64,000 nucleotides of DNA from Lachnospiraceae bacterium (GTDB lineage: Bacteria; Bacillota; Clostridia; Lachnospirales; Lachnospiraceae): the NCBI GenBank assembly GCA_017518735.1, contig JAFWTY010000036.1:1-64000 (forward strand), in the 5' to 3' direction. Shown one piece after another: positions 7,941 through 18,629 of the stretch. A program made the position numbers and the translations under genes. Below the pieces are notes generated by a model. That model saw only the letters and a list, made by a program, of their open reading frames with translations, made no database searches and was not told where the DNA came from. The first letter of the stretch is position 1; every line of letters starts with the position of its first letter.

Positions 7941-9755
7941 TTAACAAAGTTCTTTAAGAAAGCGGGACGGAACAATCCGTTCCGCTTCTTTTATTTCAAC
8001 CGAATACAAATGAAGCGTATCGATTGCTCTTGTCATCGCCACATACAATAGTCTTCTTTCCTCTTCCGTTTCTTCTTTTGTATGCAGCTGATTTAAAGGT
8101 ATATTTCCTTCGTTCAGATCCGGAATAATAACGTGTTTGAATTCCAGGCCCTTGGAATGATGCATTGTCATAATGCGAACTCCATCGTTCTTTTCCTGCA
8201 AAACATGATTCATATCCTCTGTCTCTTCCAGCCATTGCGTAATCGATGAAAACTCTTTGGAATCTGAGTGGATTTCAGCCAGACAATCCACGAAATCGGG
8301 CATTCCGGTTTTGATCATCGAATGATTTGATGTCATTCGTCTTAGATAGTCTTCATAACCAATGCCTTTTTTGATGTATTGAATCGCGGAAAAAGGGTCC
8401 AGCTTAGAAATAAACTCAATCTGCTTTTGAAGATTCCGTAATGCTTCTCTTTCGTCACGGTCCGCTTTTACAAATACCTCATCAAATTCAAATATATCGA
8501 AAGGCACAATATCAGCCCGCAAAAATCTTTGAGGTTTATTCATTACTCTTAAGAAGGAATCTCTTTCGATTCGCTCCTTCGTCAGTTTAAAATAAGCGGT
8601 AATATCCTTTGCAACTTCGGTTTCATAGATGTTTTTAGCTTCTTTTTCAACGGAATACGGAATCATATTGCGACGAAACAGTCGGACCAGTTTCATGGAT
8701 ATCTCATTTTTTCTGGTCAGAATCACCGTATTTGACCATTCATTTTTCGGAATGGAAAGAATTGTATTACAGATCTTTTTATATTCTTCCCCGTAATCAG
8801 AAAGAACCGAAATGAAAGCATGTCCGTTTTGACTTTCCGAGAAAGAAACAAGCTCTTTCTTCGTACGTTTCGTATTATGAGCAATTAGTTTACTGCTTTT
8901 GATTACGATTTCTTTTCCGCATCTGTAATTTACCGGAAGAAAATAAGTTTTCAAGTATGGATAATCCTTTTTCAATTCATCGATTATGGTTGGATTAGCG
9001 CCACGAAATCCGTAAATGGACTGATCCTCGTCTCCTACCGCAAACAAATGATTCCTGTCACCAATAATCTTCTTCATAATGTCATACTGAATCGGATTGA
9101 TATCCTGAAATTCATCAATCAGAATGTACGAATAACGCGTTTGCAGCTTTGTAAGCTCCTTTTGATCCTTCTCCATTAATTCTTTTGTTTTATACAAAAT
9201 ATCATCAAAATCCATAAAACCGGCCATAGCTTTCAGCCGTTCATATTCCGTTTTCACTTTCATAAATTCATTTTTGGAAATATGTTTTGATTCAAAAGAA
9301 TTCATAGAATTACACTTAGATTTTGTCCTTTGAAGATCCGATAACAATTCTTCTATAAATTCACCGGAAATCGTATTCATAGACAAATTGCGCAATGCTT
9401 TATTCATCAGTGAAACAGAAGTTTTATGCGTGATAATTGCAGGAATTTGTTCGCGATAATAATCTTTCAGAATATTTAAGAAAATTGCATGAAACGTGCC
9501 AAAGGTGACTTTGGAAGATTTTTGATTAGCAAGTTTCAAAAACCTTGCTTTCATTTCAGCGGCAGCAGCCTTGGAAAATGTAAGAACGAGTATGTTTTCG
9601 GGTTTTACCGAATAAGTTTTTATCAAATGAGAAATCCGTTCGGTAATCACGGTTGTCTTGCCACTTCCCGGACCCGCAATCACAAGTGCAGGCCCGGTAT
9701 TATGGCAAATCGCCTCTCTTTGATAAGAATCAACTCTCAAGCGATAATTTTTCAA
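7941..9755 (-). CDS. UvrD/PcrA-like superfamily 1 DNA helicase (604 aa)
   Basis: ATP-dependent 3'-5' DNA helicase of the UvrD/Rep family. Motifs are in order: Q-motif region near 13, Walker [10 protein letters not shown] (about 27-35), motif II LIDEFQD, motif [16 protein letters not shown], motif [15 protein letters not shown] and motif [13 protein letters not shown]. At 604 residues it is shorter than PcrA (about 740), lacking most of the usual C-terminal extension, so it may be an accessory helicase rather than PcrA itself. The frame opens with TTG at 9755, overlapping the end of gltX by 26 bases, with only a weak ribosome site; translation is probably coupled to gltX and the exact start is uncertain. 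It converges with the DUF1292 gene 3 bases away. Confidence 0.85.
   Translation of the reverse strand: MKNYRLRVDSYQREAICHNTGPALVIAGPGSGKTTVITERISHLIKTYSVKPENILVLTFSKAAAAEMKARFLKLANQKSSKVTFGTFHAIFLNILKDYYREQIPAIITHKTSVSLMNKALRNLSMNTISGEFIEELLSDLQRTKSKCNSMNSFESKHISKNEFMKVKTEYERLKAMAGFMDFDDILYKTKELMEKDQKELTKLQTRYSYILIDEFQDINPIQYDIMKKIIGDRNHLFAVGDEDQSIYGFRGANPTIIDELKKDYPYLKTYFLPVNYRCGKEIVIKSSKLIAHNTKRTKKELVSFSESQNGHAFISVLSDYGEEYKKICNTILSIPKNEWSNTVILTRKNEISMKLVRLFRRNMIPYSVEKEAKNIYETEVAKDITAYFKLTKERIERDSFLRVMNKPQRFLRADIVPFDIFEFDEVFVKADRDEREALRNLQKQIEFISKLDPFSAIQYIKKGIGYEDYLRRMTSNHSMIKTGMPDFVDCLAEIHSDSKEFSSITQWLEETEDMNHVLQEKNDGVRIMTMHHSKGLEFKHVIIPDLNEGNIPLNQLHTKEETEEERRLLYVAMTRAIDTLHLYSVEIKEAERIVPSRFLKELC
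7961..7991 (+). terminator. Terminator of the DUF1292 gene, inside the convergent helicase coding region
   Basis: An 11-bp stem with one G-T pair (7961-7971 with 7976-7986) is followed by TCTTTT on the plus strand. It lies wholly inside the last codons of the helicase gene on the other strand. Confidence 0.6.
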
Positions 9756-11202
9756 TTGCTTTATCGATTCTGGATAAAGACTCTTCCTTTCCCAAAACTT
9801 CCAGAAGTTCCGTTGCTCCGCAGGGAGTCATGGCTTTTCCGGAGAGCGCCGTACGAACCGGCCATAAAACCATACCGTTCTTAATCTCTTTCTCTTCCGC
9901 AAAGGAAACCAGCAGAGAATATAACGCGTCATTTGTATAATCCTCAAACTGTTCCAGTACGGGACGAATCTCTTTCAAAACCTGTAAAGAAGATTCTTTC
10001 GTAGTTTTCATTTTTTTATGAATATACATTTCGGAATCATATTCCGGAACTTCTTCAAAGAAATCAATCATATCTTTGATATCCGGGAAGATTTCGATAC
10101 GCGTCTTTACCATTGCAGCGATTTTTTTCAAATCCAAATCTTTGGTAATCACTTCTTTAATGTATGGCAGAGCCAGTTCGTAAAAAGCATCGAAATCCAT
10201 CTTCTTCATGTATTCGCCGTTCATCCATTTTAACTTTGTATAGTCAAAAACAGCCGGCGACTTGCTCATATGATGATAATCAAAACATTTAATGAACTCA
10301 TCCAGAGATTTGATTTCCTCGTTATCCTGCGGAGAAAAACCAAGCAAAGCTACGAAATTTACGATGGCATCATTCAAAAATCCCTGCTCGAGCAAATCTT
10401 CATAAGAAGAATGTCCGCAACGTTTGGAAAGCTTCTGATGATTCTCATCGGTAATCAACGGGCAATGCACATATACGGGAACTTCCCAGCCGAAGGCATC
10501 GTATAAACGGTTGTATTTTGGAGAAGAAGAAAGATATTCGTTTCCTCTAACAACGTGTGTAATGCCCATCAAATGATCATCCACCACATTTGCAAAGTTA
10601 TAGGTCGGAAAACCGTCTGATTTGATTAAGATCATATCATCCAGTTCTTCATTGTTTACGGTAATATCGCCATAGATTTCATCATGGAATGTAGTAGTTC
10701 CTTCCGTAGGATTGTTCTGACGGATTACGAAAGGCTTTCCGGCAGCCAGATTGGCAGCCACTTCTTCTTCGCTTAAAGAAAGACAATGCTTGTCATAAAC
10801 GTTGATTTCCTTGGTGCTACCGTCTTCCAAAGTAATCGTTTTATTCAGAGTAGCCAGTCTGTCTTTGTCACAGAAACAATAATATGCTTCCTTTTTCTCA
10901 ACAAGCATCTTTGCATAGGTCATGTAAATGCCTGCTTTTTGACGCTCGGACTGCACATAAGGGCCACATCCTTTGTCGATATCGGGACCTTCATCATGCT
11001 TTAATCCGGTCTTCTCAAGAGTACGATAAATGATATCCACGGCACCTTCCACATATCGTTCCTGGTCGGTGTCTTCAATACGTAAGATAAAATCTCCGTC
11101 CTCATGTTTTGCAATCAAATACGCATATAATGCGGTTCTTAAATTTCCGACATGCATTCTTCCGGTGGGGGAAGGTGCAAATCTGGTTCTGATTTTTGCC
11201 AT
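9730..11202 (-). CDS. gltX: Glutamyl-tRNA synthetase (490 aa)
   Basis: Class I synthetase that attaches glutamate to tRNA-Glu (and often tRNA-Gln in Clostridia, which then use GatCAB). The N-terminus reads [19 protein letters not shown] with HVGN at 17-20 as the HIGH motif, and KLSKR near 256 replaces KMSKS as usual. The long C-terminal helical anticodon-binding part is present and the length is normal. Its end overlaps the TTG start of the helicase gene by 26 bases, and it follows the Gld-type transporter gene by 19 bases on the same strand. Confidence 0.95.
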   Translation of the reverse strand: MAKIRTRFAPSPTGRMHVGNLRTALYAYLIAKHEDGDFILRIEDTDQERYVEGAVDIIYRTLEKTGLKHDEGPDIDKGCGPYVQSERQKAGIYMTYAKMLVEKKEAYYCFCDKDRLATLNKTITLEDGSTKEINVYDKHCLSLSEEEVAANLAAGKPFVIRQNNPTEGTTTFHDEIYGDITVNNEELDDMILIKSDGFPTYNFANVVDDHLMGITHVVRGNEYLSSSPKYNRLYDAFGWEVPVYVHCPLITDENHQKLSKRCGHSSYEDLLEQGFLNDAIVNFVALLGFSPQDNEEIKSLDEFIKCFDYHHMSKSPAVFDYTKLKWMNGEYMKKMDFDAFYELALPYIKEVITKDLDLKKIAAMVKTRIEIFPDIKDMIDFFEEVPEYDSEMYIHKKMKTTKESSLQVLKEIRPVLEQFEDYTNDALYSLLVSFAEEKEIKNGMVLWPVRTALSGKAMTPCGATELLEVLGKEESLSRIDKAIEKLSLES

Positions 11203-11221
11203 TTTAAACTCCTCTTTCGAT

Positions 11222-13342
11222 TTATTTGTTTTTACGAATTAATACAATTGCAATTCCGGCTGCAATTTCAGCAAGCGGAATGATAATCACAAGGATAATT
11301 CCAAGAAAAGCAACCGTACGAACAGGCATTACAATCGGACTTGCTTCGTATGATTTATACGGTACGGCACTATCCAGGGACATATCACACATAAAGCACA
11401 TGGAATCCACAACAACTTCTGTATTAGCATAAGACGTGAATTCATCGGGTTCCTGCTCTAAGAACGCATAAGAACCAAAAATCGCTGCCTTCGCCGTTGC
11501 GTCTTTTCCGTATTTTTCACAATAACATGCAACCGCATAGGAACCTTCGGTACCTTCTTTTTCCTGAAGATAACCTTCCTCATCCGTAGTTGCTATAATG
11601 GAGGATTCGCTGGAAGCATAAAGTGCCTCCACGGAAACATCCGGATCCTCTTCCACCAGTTCAAAGCCTCTGGACTGAATAACCAGATTGGCTTTATTCT
11701 TCGCATAAACACGATCGGTAATCTGATGTGTCACAATATCCGGAATCAGATAATATCCGACACCCTGGAAGGTATAAGAAGCATCCTTATCCCAGATGAT
11801 TCCTTCGGTGACTCTTGCTCCGAAGGAAGAAATGAGTGCATCATAGTTCACCGTTTTGCAAATATCCAAAGATGCAATGAAAACTGCGCTTCCACCGTTA
11901 TTCATATAGGTTTGGATCAACTGGCAATCGCTTTGAGGCAGATCATCGAGCGGACTGTTTACGATCAGAATATCACAATCTTCCGGAATGTGGTTTTCGG
12001 AAAGAAGGGATAAATCTTCCACTGTAAAACCTGCTCTGGACATCTGATCCAAAGTAGTCTGGGAAAGCGCTCCTTCCGAATGTCCTACAAGATTGTATAC
12101 TTTATATTCCTGATCGGAAAGAACTCTGCTGATGGCAGCGGTAAGCTGACCTTCCATATCCACACCTACAAGGTTCGCAACATACTGATAAGTAGCCTGA
12201 TCAAAGGAATAAGAAGTAATATAATAATCTTCACTGTCTATGATACGGAAACGACTTCCGCATTCCACAATAACGCTGCCTTCCGAAGGCTGTTCGTTTG
12301 TATATTTGATGTAGAAAGAAGGCTCGGTCGTAAGCGGATGATATTTTAACTTAATATGCTTGGAATGAGCCTCATACTGTTCCAGATATACCTTTAAGGT
12401 ACCGTCTACATGCGTCGGATCGGAAAGAATATGTATCGTAACATCCTGATTAAGGTCCTTTAAAAAGTCCTTCGTATTCTGCGTAATAGAAAAATAACTC
12501 ATTTTTGTAAAGTCAAACTGAGTATATTTATCGCTGATTCTGCCTATTAAGACATTTGCAACAATGATTGCGATGATGGAAACAACGATACCTGCTGTTG
12601 TCACAAAGAACTTTCTTGCACCGACAAGGGATGCTTCCAGGGAATTCTTACCGAATACGCGGATTGACAGAATCAGGGAAATGGCAATTACGGACAATAC
12701 GTAGAATACATCCTTCAGATTCAGAATTCCGGAAAACATTTTTTCAAATGGTGCCAGTATATCGATGGATTTTGAGATCGTTGCAACAAATGCATTGGTT
12801 GCAAAATAAGAACGAAGCAGCTGGGGAACAAACCAGAAGAAAATATACGCTCCGTAAGTCAAAATAGCCGCAACAAACTGATGCTCCGTAATGGAGGACA
12901 TAAACACACCGATTACAGCAAGCATGGCACCGAAAAGAATCAGGGACAATACCGATAAGATAGATTCTTTAAAAGGCGTTTCGCCGTATCCGGACATGAT
13001 CAGAATTCCGAGGAACAATACCAGGTTTGAAAATACCAGAATCGTTACCAGAGAAAGGAATTTTCCGAATACAATGGACGTTACTTTCACCGGAGACGTA
13101 AGCAAAAGCTGATCGGTCTTATTACGCTTCTCTCCTGCAATAATTCGCATCGTAAGCAAAGGAAAGATAAACATCAAAATGACAACCATGGAATTGATGG
13201 TTCTCGAAAGGTATACAACTCCGTTATAGAAGTTGATATATACCATAAACAGCGAACAGAACGCTGTATAAACCGCAACAAACAACCATCCGAAGAAGGA
13301 ATGGAAATATGCACGTAATTCCCTGATAAATATCGTACCCAT
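11222..13342 (-). CDS. ABC-2 permease fused to GldG-like periplasmic-facing domain (706 aa)
   Basis: A single chain combining a GldF-type ABC-2 permease and a GldG-type ABC_transp_aux domain. Residues about 1-245 contain six membrane helices and the ABC-2 pattern [20 protein letters not shown]. After one more helix (about 247-268) comes a soluble region (about 275-640) with Gly-rich, Rossmann-like stretches, then a last helix (about 672-700). In Bacteroidetes GldA/F/G belong to gliding; the same set in Firmicutes is an exporter of unknown substrate. The start codon overlaps the ATPase stop as TAATG, so the two are translationally coupled and should form one transporter. Confidence 0.85.
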   Translation of the reverse strand: MGTIFIRELRAYFHSFFGWLFVAVYTAFCSLFMVYINFYNGVVYLSRTINSMVVILMFIFPLLTMRIIAGEKRNKTDQLLLTSPVKVTSIVFGKFLSLVTILVFSNLVLFLGILIMSGYGETPFKESILSVLSLILFGAMLAVIGVFMSSITEHQFVAAILTYGAYIFFWFVPQLLRSYFATNAFVATISKSIDILAPFEKMFSGILNLKDVFYVLSVIAISLILSIRVFGKNSLEASLVGARKFFVTTAGIVVSIIAIIVANVLIGRISDKYTQFDFTKMSYFSITQNTKDFLKDLNQDVTIHILSDPTHVDGTLKVYLEQYEAHSKHIKLKYHPLTTEPSFYIKYTNEQPSEGSVIVECGSRFRIIDSEDYYITSYSFDQATYQYVANLVGVDMEGQLTAAISRVLSDQEYKVYNLVGHSEGALSQTTLDQMSRAGFTVEDLSLLSENHIPEDCDILIVNSPLDDLPQSDCQLIQTYMNNGGSAVFIASLDICKTVNYDALISSFGARVTEGIIWDKDASYTFQGVGYYLIPDIVTHQITDRVYAKNKANLVIQSRGFELVEEDPDVSVEALYASSESSIIATTDEEGYLQEKEGTEGSYAVACYCEKYGKDATAKAAIFGSYAFLEQEPDEFTSYANTEVVVDSMCFMCDMSLDSAVPYKSYEASPIVMPVRTVAFLGIILVIIIPLAEIAAGIAIVLIRKNK

Positions 13343-14487
13343 TATTTCGCCTCCTTCTCTGCGTCCGATTCTGCAGAATCGTCTGCATCTTTTTCATCAT
13401 CCGAAGACTCTTTTTCTTCCTCTTCATCCGCTTCGGATTCCGAATCTTTGGAACTATCATCTTTGGAATCTTCCTCCTCATCGGAATCCTCATCTTCGTC
13501 TTCTTTTTCTTCCTCGAGTTTTCTGCGGGCCATTTCTTCCGCAAACTTGCGGTCCGCATCATCGATCAAAGTAAGATAAATGTCTTCGAGGGAATTCTGT
13601 TCTTCGTTTAAGGACAGAATCAAGAGCCTTGCATCGGATAACGCAAACGAGATATCCTCGCGGATATCATCTCTTCGTGTGGTCTCAAAACGAAACGTCA
13701 CTTTATCTTTCTCTTCCGAAATAAACTGAAGATTCTTTACAATCTTGTTTAATTTGGAAAGTACATTTTTCGTCTTATCTTTGGATCCTTTTACGGTAAC
13801 CGTAAAGACTCTGGCAGCTCCGGTTTCCTTTAACAGATTATCCGTTGTGTCGCATGCAACAACTCTGCCATGGGCAATGATCAATACGTCGTCGCAGACT
13901 GCAGCGATTTCGGACAAAATATGGGAGCTTAAGATTACCGTATGATCTTTTTTGAAAGAACGGATCAACTCACGGATTTCAATAATCTGTTTCGGATCCA
14001 GACCTACGGTAGGCTCATCCAGGATAATAATTTCGGGATTGCCGATAATTGCCTGTGCAATTCCGACTCTTTGCTTATAGCCTTTGGAAAGATTCTTGAT
14101 CAAACGACCGGAAACATCCGAAAGTCCTGTCTTTTTGATTGCATTTTCCACTTCTTCGAGTCTGGATTTCTTGGGAACCTTTTTGATTGCAGCAACGAAT
14201 TGTAAGAATTCGCGAACCAGCATATCCGGATACAAAGGAGGATTCTCAGGAAGATATCCGATACATTTTTTTGCCTGATTGGTTTCTTTTCCGAGAATAT
14301 GGTTGTTTACACTGACCTCTCCGAGAGTCGGTGCAATATAACCGGTAATGATATTCATTGTAGTCGACTTGCCGGCACCGTTCGGTCCGAGCAAGCCATA
14401 GATATGACCTTTTTTGACTTCGAAAGATACCATATCAAGGGCGATGGTATTTCCATAGGATTTGCATAAATCTGTTACTTTAATCAT
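13342..14487 (-). CDS. ABC transporter ATPase, GldA-like, with acidic C-terminal tail (381 aa)
   Basis: ATP-binding subunit of the exporter whose permease overlaps its stop codon. Walker A is GPNGAGKST (about 34-42), the signature is NLSKGYKQRVGIAQA and Walker B is IIILDEPTVGLDP. Residues up to about 310 match normal ABC-2-type ATPases. The last ~70 residues are a low-complexity run of Glu, Asp, Ser and Lys not needed for ATPase function and not conserved in the family. Similar tails appear on PlsY and signal peptidase in this window. ATG 14487 has AGAGG upstream. Confidence 0.9.
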   Translation of the reverse strand: MIKVTDLCKSYGNTIALDMVSFEVKKGHIYGLLGPNGAGKSTTMNIITGYIAPTLGEVSVNNHILGKETNQAKKCIGYLPENPPLYPDMLVREFLQFVAAIKKVPKKSRLEEVENAIKKTGLSDVSGRLIKNLSKGYKQRVGIAQAIIGNPEIIILDEPTVGLDPKQIIEIRELIRSFKKDHTVILSSHILSEIAAVCDDVLIIAHGRVVACDTTDNLLKETGAARVFTVTVKGSKDKTKNVLSKLNKIVKNLQFISEEKDKVTFRFETTRRDDIREDISFALSDARLLILSLNEEQNSLEDIYLTLIDDADRKFAEEMARRKLEEEKEDEDEDSDEEEDSKDDSSKDSESEADEEEEKESSDDEKDADDSAESDAEKEAK

Positions 14488-14508
14488 TTTAAAACCTCTG
14501 ATTTTTAA

Positions 14509-14949
14509 TTACTGAATTCCGGTCGAACCAAAACCGCCACGATTCATACCATCCAGGTGTTCCACCCTGTCAAAAACAATCCTGGGCTGGTTTTGCATAA
14601 TCCGGAACTGACAGATTCTGTCATTTTTATGAACAACGGTATCACGTGTCGCATACATAGGCACGTACCACCAGTCATCATCTCCGCAATAGGACTGATC
14701 GATAACACCCATATGATTTGTCTGCATCAAACCATAGTTTTTAAAAGTTGAAGAACGGGGAACCACGTGTGCCTCATATCCTCTCGGAAGTCTCATGGCA
14801 ACGCCGAGCGGAATCAGTTTGTATTCACCTTTGGAAAAAGTCACTTCTTCGGCACTTCTTAAATCAATCCAGTCGGATTTTCCATCTATATACTCAAGAT
14901 GTTCAATCGTATCGTTCAGGTATTTAATCTCAATATCGACAAAACTCAT
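14509..14949 (-). CDS. dut: dUTP diphosphatase (146 aa)
   Basis: Trimeric all-beta dUTPase that converts dUTP to dUMP, limiting uracil in DNA and feeding dTMP synthesis. Visible motifs are [11 protein letters not shown] (motif 2), [17 protein letters not shown] (motif 3 with the catalytic Asp), DRICQFRI (motif 4) and RGGFGSTG at the C-terminus (motif 5). The length is normal. It lies in a compact minus-strand run with a small membrane protein gene and rnhA, with 15 bases to the former. Confidence 0.94.
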   Translation of the reverse strand: MSFVDIEIKYLNDTIEHLEYIDGKSDWIDLRSAEEVTFSKGEYKLIPLGVAMRLPRGYEAHVVPRSSTFKNYGLMQTNHMGVIDQSYCGDDDWWYVPMYATRDTVVHKNDRICQFRIMQNQPRIVFDRVEHLDGMNRGGFGSTGIQ

Positions 14950-14964
14950 GACAATAACTCTCCT

Positions 14965-15162
14965 TTATGCGATTTCAATCGGAGTGTCCGAACTTTCTTC
15001 TCCGCCTTCTTCCAATTGAGCATTCTTTTTTTTCTGTTCCAGCTTCTTTGCAATTGTAATTCCGATTACAACAGCAACAGCTGCTACAACCACGAAAATC
15101 GCAAACACAAGAAGATAAGACAAAAAGGAATTGCCAAACAATACTGCAGGATTCTCTTTCAT
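14965..15162 (-). CDS. Small single-helix membrane protein (65 aa)
   Basis: Short protein with one strong membrane helix at about 14-39, followed by a Lys-rich stretch (KKLEQKKKN) and an acidic tail; the positive-inside rule puts the tail in the cytoplasm. GGAGAG precedes the ATG at moderate spacing, and the gene fits neatly between dut and rnhA (15 and 8 bases), supporting it as real. Similar short proteins of unknown function are common in Lachnospiraceae. I cannot name a function. Confidence 0.75.
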   Translation of the reverse strand: MKENPAVLFGNSFLSYLLVFAIFVVVAAVAVVIGITIAKKLEQKKKNAQLEEGGEESSDTPIEIA

Positions 15163-15170
15163 AATACCAA

Positions 15171-15656
15171 TTACTCTCCTTTCACACCTTCATCCGTTAA
15201 TAGGTTCTCTCCATCTGCCGCATTTTGCGCCAGTGTATCGCAACGTTCATTTTCCGGATGTCCGTCGTGTCCTTTTACCCATTCAAATGAAACATGATGT
15301 ATTTTCATTACTTCCAAAAGCCTTTTCCATAAATCATCGTTTTTAACGGGCTTATGGTCGGCTTTCCGGAAATTATGTGTTACCCAGTAATCCACCCAGT
15401 GCTGATTGAACGCATCCACAACATATTTGGAGTCTGAAACGACTTTCACATCGCAAGGATGTTTCAAAGCTTCAAAACCTTTGATCACGCCCATCAGTTC
15501 CATTCGGTTGTTGGTTGTATTGGAATAACCGGCCGACAGTTCTTTTTCATGAAGAACACCCTTTGCATCCGTATATTGTAATACAACTCCGTAGCCACCG
15601 GGACCGGGATTTCCTTTCGCGGAACCGTCGGAATAAAGTGTCACTTTATCAGCCAT
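15171..15656 (-). CDS. rnhA: Ribonuclease HI (161 aa)
   Basis: Cleaves the RNA strand of RNA:DNA hybrids. The N-terminus YSDGSAKGNPGPGGYG carries the first catalytic Asp; RMELMGVIKGFEAL gives the catalytic Glu; SDSKYVVDAF supplies the next Asp; and the HDGHPENERCD region supplies the last His and Asp. Length is typical. It starts 4 bases after the MutS-like gene on the same strand, so co-transcription is likely. A second, unrelated RNase H (HII) is encoded at 25034-25804. Confidence 0.95.
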   Translation of the reverse strand: MADKVTLYSDGSAKGNPGPGGYGVVLQYTDAKGVLHEKELSAGYSNTTNNRMELMGVIKGFEALKHPCDVKVVSDSKYVVDAFNQHWVDYWVTHNFRKADHKPVKNDDLWKRLLEVMKIHHVSFEWVKGHDGHPENERCDTLAQNAADGENLLTDEGVKGE

Positions 15657-15659
15657 AGA

Positions 15660-17336
15660 TTACTCTCCCATTCCGGCATTTTCAAGCGCATTAGAAACGA
15701 TATCTTCGGGATATCCCATGATTCGAAGTAAAGCGATTGCATTTCTGGAAGTCGCATATCCTTTCTTCAACTGATAAGGGAACAAAATATCGTCATCCTT
15801 GATTTCTTCGTCAAAATGATAGTTCTCAAATTCCGGAACCAGAATACTTGCCAGTTCCAAATCGTGTGTTGCCGCAAAACAAATGGTATGCTTTTGCTGC
15901 ATGGATCGCATAATTTCGGCGCCTGCGGCAATACGTTCCTTCGTATTTGTTCCGCGTAATACTTCATCCACAAAACAAAGAACAGGGCCGCTTTCATCTT
16001 GAATCGCATCAAGAATCCTTTTAATAGATTTAATTTCTGCCATATAGTAGCTTTCTCCGGATTCCAGATTATCCCTGATCGACATAGAAGAATAAACGCG
16101 ATATAAAGGCGCAGTATACTCTTTTGCATAGACCGTATGAAGGCTCTGTGCCAGCACGGCGTTCAGTCCGATCATACGAAGGAAGGTGGATTTACCGGAG
16201 GCATTGGACCCTGTCAGTAAAACACCTTTTTCGGTTGAAATAGAGTTAGCAACACCATCGGAAAGCAAAAGCGGATGAACCATTTCCGTAGTATGGATTC
16301 CACATTGATCTATAAATTCCGGAACGGAATAATACTGTAACGTTCTTCGGAATGATAATACATTTACACCGAAATCCAGAAAACCAAGTGTTTCAAAAAG
16401 ATCATCCACGGCATCCCCATGGTTTTCAATTTGTTTTTTCATGCGATAAAACAGAAAGATATCGAACTGGAAAAACATTTTGAAGAAACTCAGTAAGCCG
16501 TTTCCCATATCTCCTACCGCAGATGAATTGTCGGATTGTAAAAACACAATATTTGCAGTGGATATCTTGGATAGTTTCTTTCTGGCTCCAATTAACTTTT
16601 CTTTTTCAATCCGGAATGAATCCGGCAGTCTTTTAACCGTCTTTTCTGCCGTTTTAATAATGCGCAGAATATACGTAAATGAAGCAAAATAAGGCTCAAT
16701 CCTGCGAATTCTGGATAAATATACGATAATATTTACGATAACCAGCAAAATCAGTAAAATCAGGCCCAAATAAAACAATCCGGAGAAAAACATCATTCCG
16801 ATCGATGCCAAATACAATAACCAGTCAATAATCGTTATCACAGGCTTATCGGAAGGAATGGCCGAAAGAAAATCCAAATAGGAATACAGGGAAAACTTTC
16901 CGCTTCTTCCGAGTTTTGCCATAAGAACCTGGTAATCTTCACGAAGTTTTTCATCTTCCGAAAAATAACGGATAACTTCTTCCAAACGTTCAAAGTCACA
17001 ATCTTCCGCAGATATTTTTGGCATACGGAGTCTCGCATAATAATATTCATCGCCGACAGATGAATAGGAATGATTAAAGGTTTTAATAAACCGATCCAGT
17101 TCAAAATCATTCCACGTAATATCATCAAGCACAAAGCAATCATCCGCATGTCTCAGAAAGTATCCGTTGATGGATTGCTTCCGCTCTCTGCTGTATTCTT
17201 TCGAAAGCGGTTTATCGAAATCTCTATTCAGTTTTTTTCGAAAATCGCGTTCCTTGTTCTTTTCCATTACTTTGCCGATGATAATCACAGCGGCAAGTAA
17301 TCCGAAAATCACAAGGAGAATGATCACTTTATCCAT
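15660..17336 (-). CDS. Membrane-anchored MutS-like ATPase (558 aa)
   Basis: The C-terminal third is a MutS-family ATPase: Walker A TGSNASGKSTFLR, a VFVDEVL-type Walker B (FVDEVLRGTN) and the conserved ATHDLELA histidine switch. The N-terminus lacks the mismatch-recognition domain. Instead there is a membrane helix at about 4-22 and another hydrophobic pair at about 172-208, so the ATPase is tethered to the membrane. Related transmembrane MutS proteins occur in Firmicutes with unknown roles; canonical mismatch repair is unlikely. The gene lies 19 bases after cdd and just before rnhA on the minus strand. The MutS call is firm, the function open. Confidence 0.85.
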   Translation of the reverse strand: MDKVIILLVIFGLLAAVIIIGKVMEKNKERDFRKKLNRDFDKPLSKEYSRERKQSINGYFLRHADDCFVLDDITWNDFELDRFIKTFNHSYSSVGDEYYYARLRMPKISAEDCDFERLEEVIRYFSEDEKLREDYQVLMAKLGRSGKFSLYSYLDFLSAIPSDKPVITIIDWLLYLASIGMMFFSGLFYLGLILLILLVIVNIIVYLSRIRRIEPYFASFTYILRIIKTAEKTVKRLPDSFRIEKEKLIGARKKLSKISTANIVFLQSDNSSAVGDMGNGLLSFFKMFFQFDIFLFYRMKKQIENHGDAVDDLFETLGFLDFGVNVLSFRRTLQYYSVPEFIDQCGIHTTEMVHPLLLSDGVANSISTEKGVLLTGSNASGKSTFLRMIGLNAVLAQSLHTVYAKEYTAPLYRVYSSMSIRDNLESGESYYMAEIKSIKRILDAIQDESGPVLCFVDEVLRGTNTKERIAAGAEIMRSMQQKHTICFAATHDLELASILVPEFENYHFDEEIKDDDILFPYQLKKGYATSRNAIALLRIMGYPEDIVSNALENAGMGE

Positions 17337-17355
17337 ACTTTATTTCGAAAAATGT

Positions 17356-17766
17356 TTATTTCAAACTATCCTCTCCAAAATGATGCGGCAATATTTCAGC
17401 CAAAGTAAATTCTTTGAGTTCTCCGTCAGGTCCGGGAAGAATCAATTGAAAATCTTCGGAAGCAAATTCCGAAATCACCTGTCTGCAGGATCCGCACGGA
17501 AAACAAAAATCTTTGCATTCCTCTCCCGCTTTCCCGCCTACAATGGCAAGTTTTGATATTTTACGGTTACCTTCTTTAACAGCACAAAAGATAGCCGTTC
17601 TTTCCGCACAAACCGTATCACCATAAGCGGCATTTTCAATATTGGTACCGGTATAATACTTACCATCCTCTGCCAAAACGCAGGCTCCAACCGCAAAACC
17701 GGAATAAGGACTATACGATTTTTCTCTTGCGGAATATGCAAGACGAACGATTTCAGGATACTCCAT
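17356..17766 (-). CDS. cdd: Cytidine deaminase (136 aa)
   Basis: Zinc enzyme that deaminates cytidine and deoxycytidine to uridine forms in pyrimidine salvage. The zinc site is of the three-cysteine tetrameric type: CAERTAI supplies Cys and catalytic Glu, and PCGSCRQ supplies two Cys. The length is normal. It follows the nucleoside phosphorylase gene directly on the minus strand (9 bases after its original stop at 17776), so both belong to one nucleoside-salvage operon. The ribosome site overlaps the end of that gene. Confidence 0.95.
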   Translation of the reverse strand: MEYPEIVRLAYSAREKSYSPYSGFAVGACVLAEDGKYYTGTNIENAAYGDTVCAERTAIFCAVKEGNRKISKLAIVGGKAGEECKDFCFPCGSCRQVISEFASEDFQLILPGPDGELKEFTLAEILPHHFGEDSLK

Positions 17767-17775
17767 ATAACCCCC

Positions 17776-18602
17776 TTATATATTAGCCATTTCCAAGATA
17801 CTGTCCGTAACAAGTTTTTCAAACAGCGGAGCTGCTTTTGCTCCCGCAGCCTTTACCTCTTCCGATCTAACGGTGTCGGCGAAATGCCTGCAGCAAGATT
17901 GCAAACGCAGGAAATGCCGCAAACCTTCAAGCCCATATGATTTGCTGCGATAGCTTCGATTACCGTCGACATACCGACAGCATCAGCTCCGAGTTTTTTG
18001 AACATCTGAATCTCTGCCGGAGATTCAAAGGAAGGTCCGGTTGTCTGCACATAGACTCCGCTCTTTAAATCTATATTGTTTTTCAAAGCTGCATTTTGAA
18101 TGATACTGCACAATTGCGGATTATATACATGAGACATATCCGGGAATCTGGGTCCCAGCTCCTCTATATTCGCGCCAATCAACGGATTCGGAGCAAAAGA
18201 TGAAATATGGTCGGTGATCAGCATAAAATCGCCTGCTTTGAATCCATCGTTGATTCCACCGGAAGCATTGGTTAAGAATATAATCTCGGCTCCCATAAGG
18301 CCCATGAGACGGATCGGCAAAACCGTATCGAAAGTCGAATAACCTTCGTAATAATGCACTCTGCCCTGCATACAAACGATATTTACTCCACCCAGGGTTC
18401 CGAAAATATAATTACCTTCATGACCGGAAACCGTGGATACGGGAAAGCTGTCAATCTCGGTATAAGGGACTTTGGCAACAACATCTATGTTTTTTGCAAA
18501 ATCACCGAGTCCGGAGCCCAGTACAAGGCCGACTTTCGGTACAAAATCCGTATGTTTTCTGACACATTCCAGACAGGCTTGTAATCTTTCGTAAGGTGTC
18601 AT
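17776..18602 (-). pseudogene. Purine nucleoside phosphorylase with C-terminal frameshift
   Basis: Trimeric PNP (PunA/DeoD2-like) that cleaves purine nucleosides with phosphate. GSGLGDF (phosphate site), SGHEGNYIFG, QGRVHYYEGY, TNASGGIN and GPSFESPAEI are all present. ATG 18602 has GGAGGAGG upstream; a TTG at 18626 is inside that site and unlikely. As read, the frame ends at 17853 after a nonsense-like tail (ISPTPLDRKR). One base further along, another frame resumes with EEVKAAGAKAAPLFEKL and stops at 17776, giving the normal family C-terminus; a single missing base near 17866 restores 275 residues. The break coincides with CTCTTCCGATCT (17857-17868), a 12-base match to the Illumina adapter end, so an assembly error is a serious alternative to real mutation. 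Confidence 0.85.
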
Positions 18603-18629
18603 GCTATCCCTCCTCCCAATACGCAAAGC

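Noticed and set aside
18603..18626. Longer TTG start for the nucleoside phosphorylase
   Set aside because: The GGAGGAGG ribosome site lies inside this extension, so ATG 18602 is the start.
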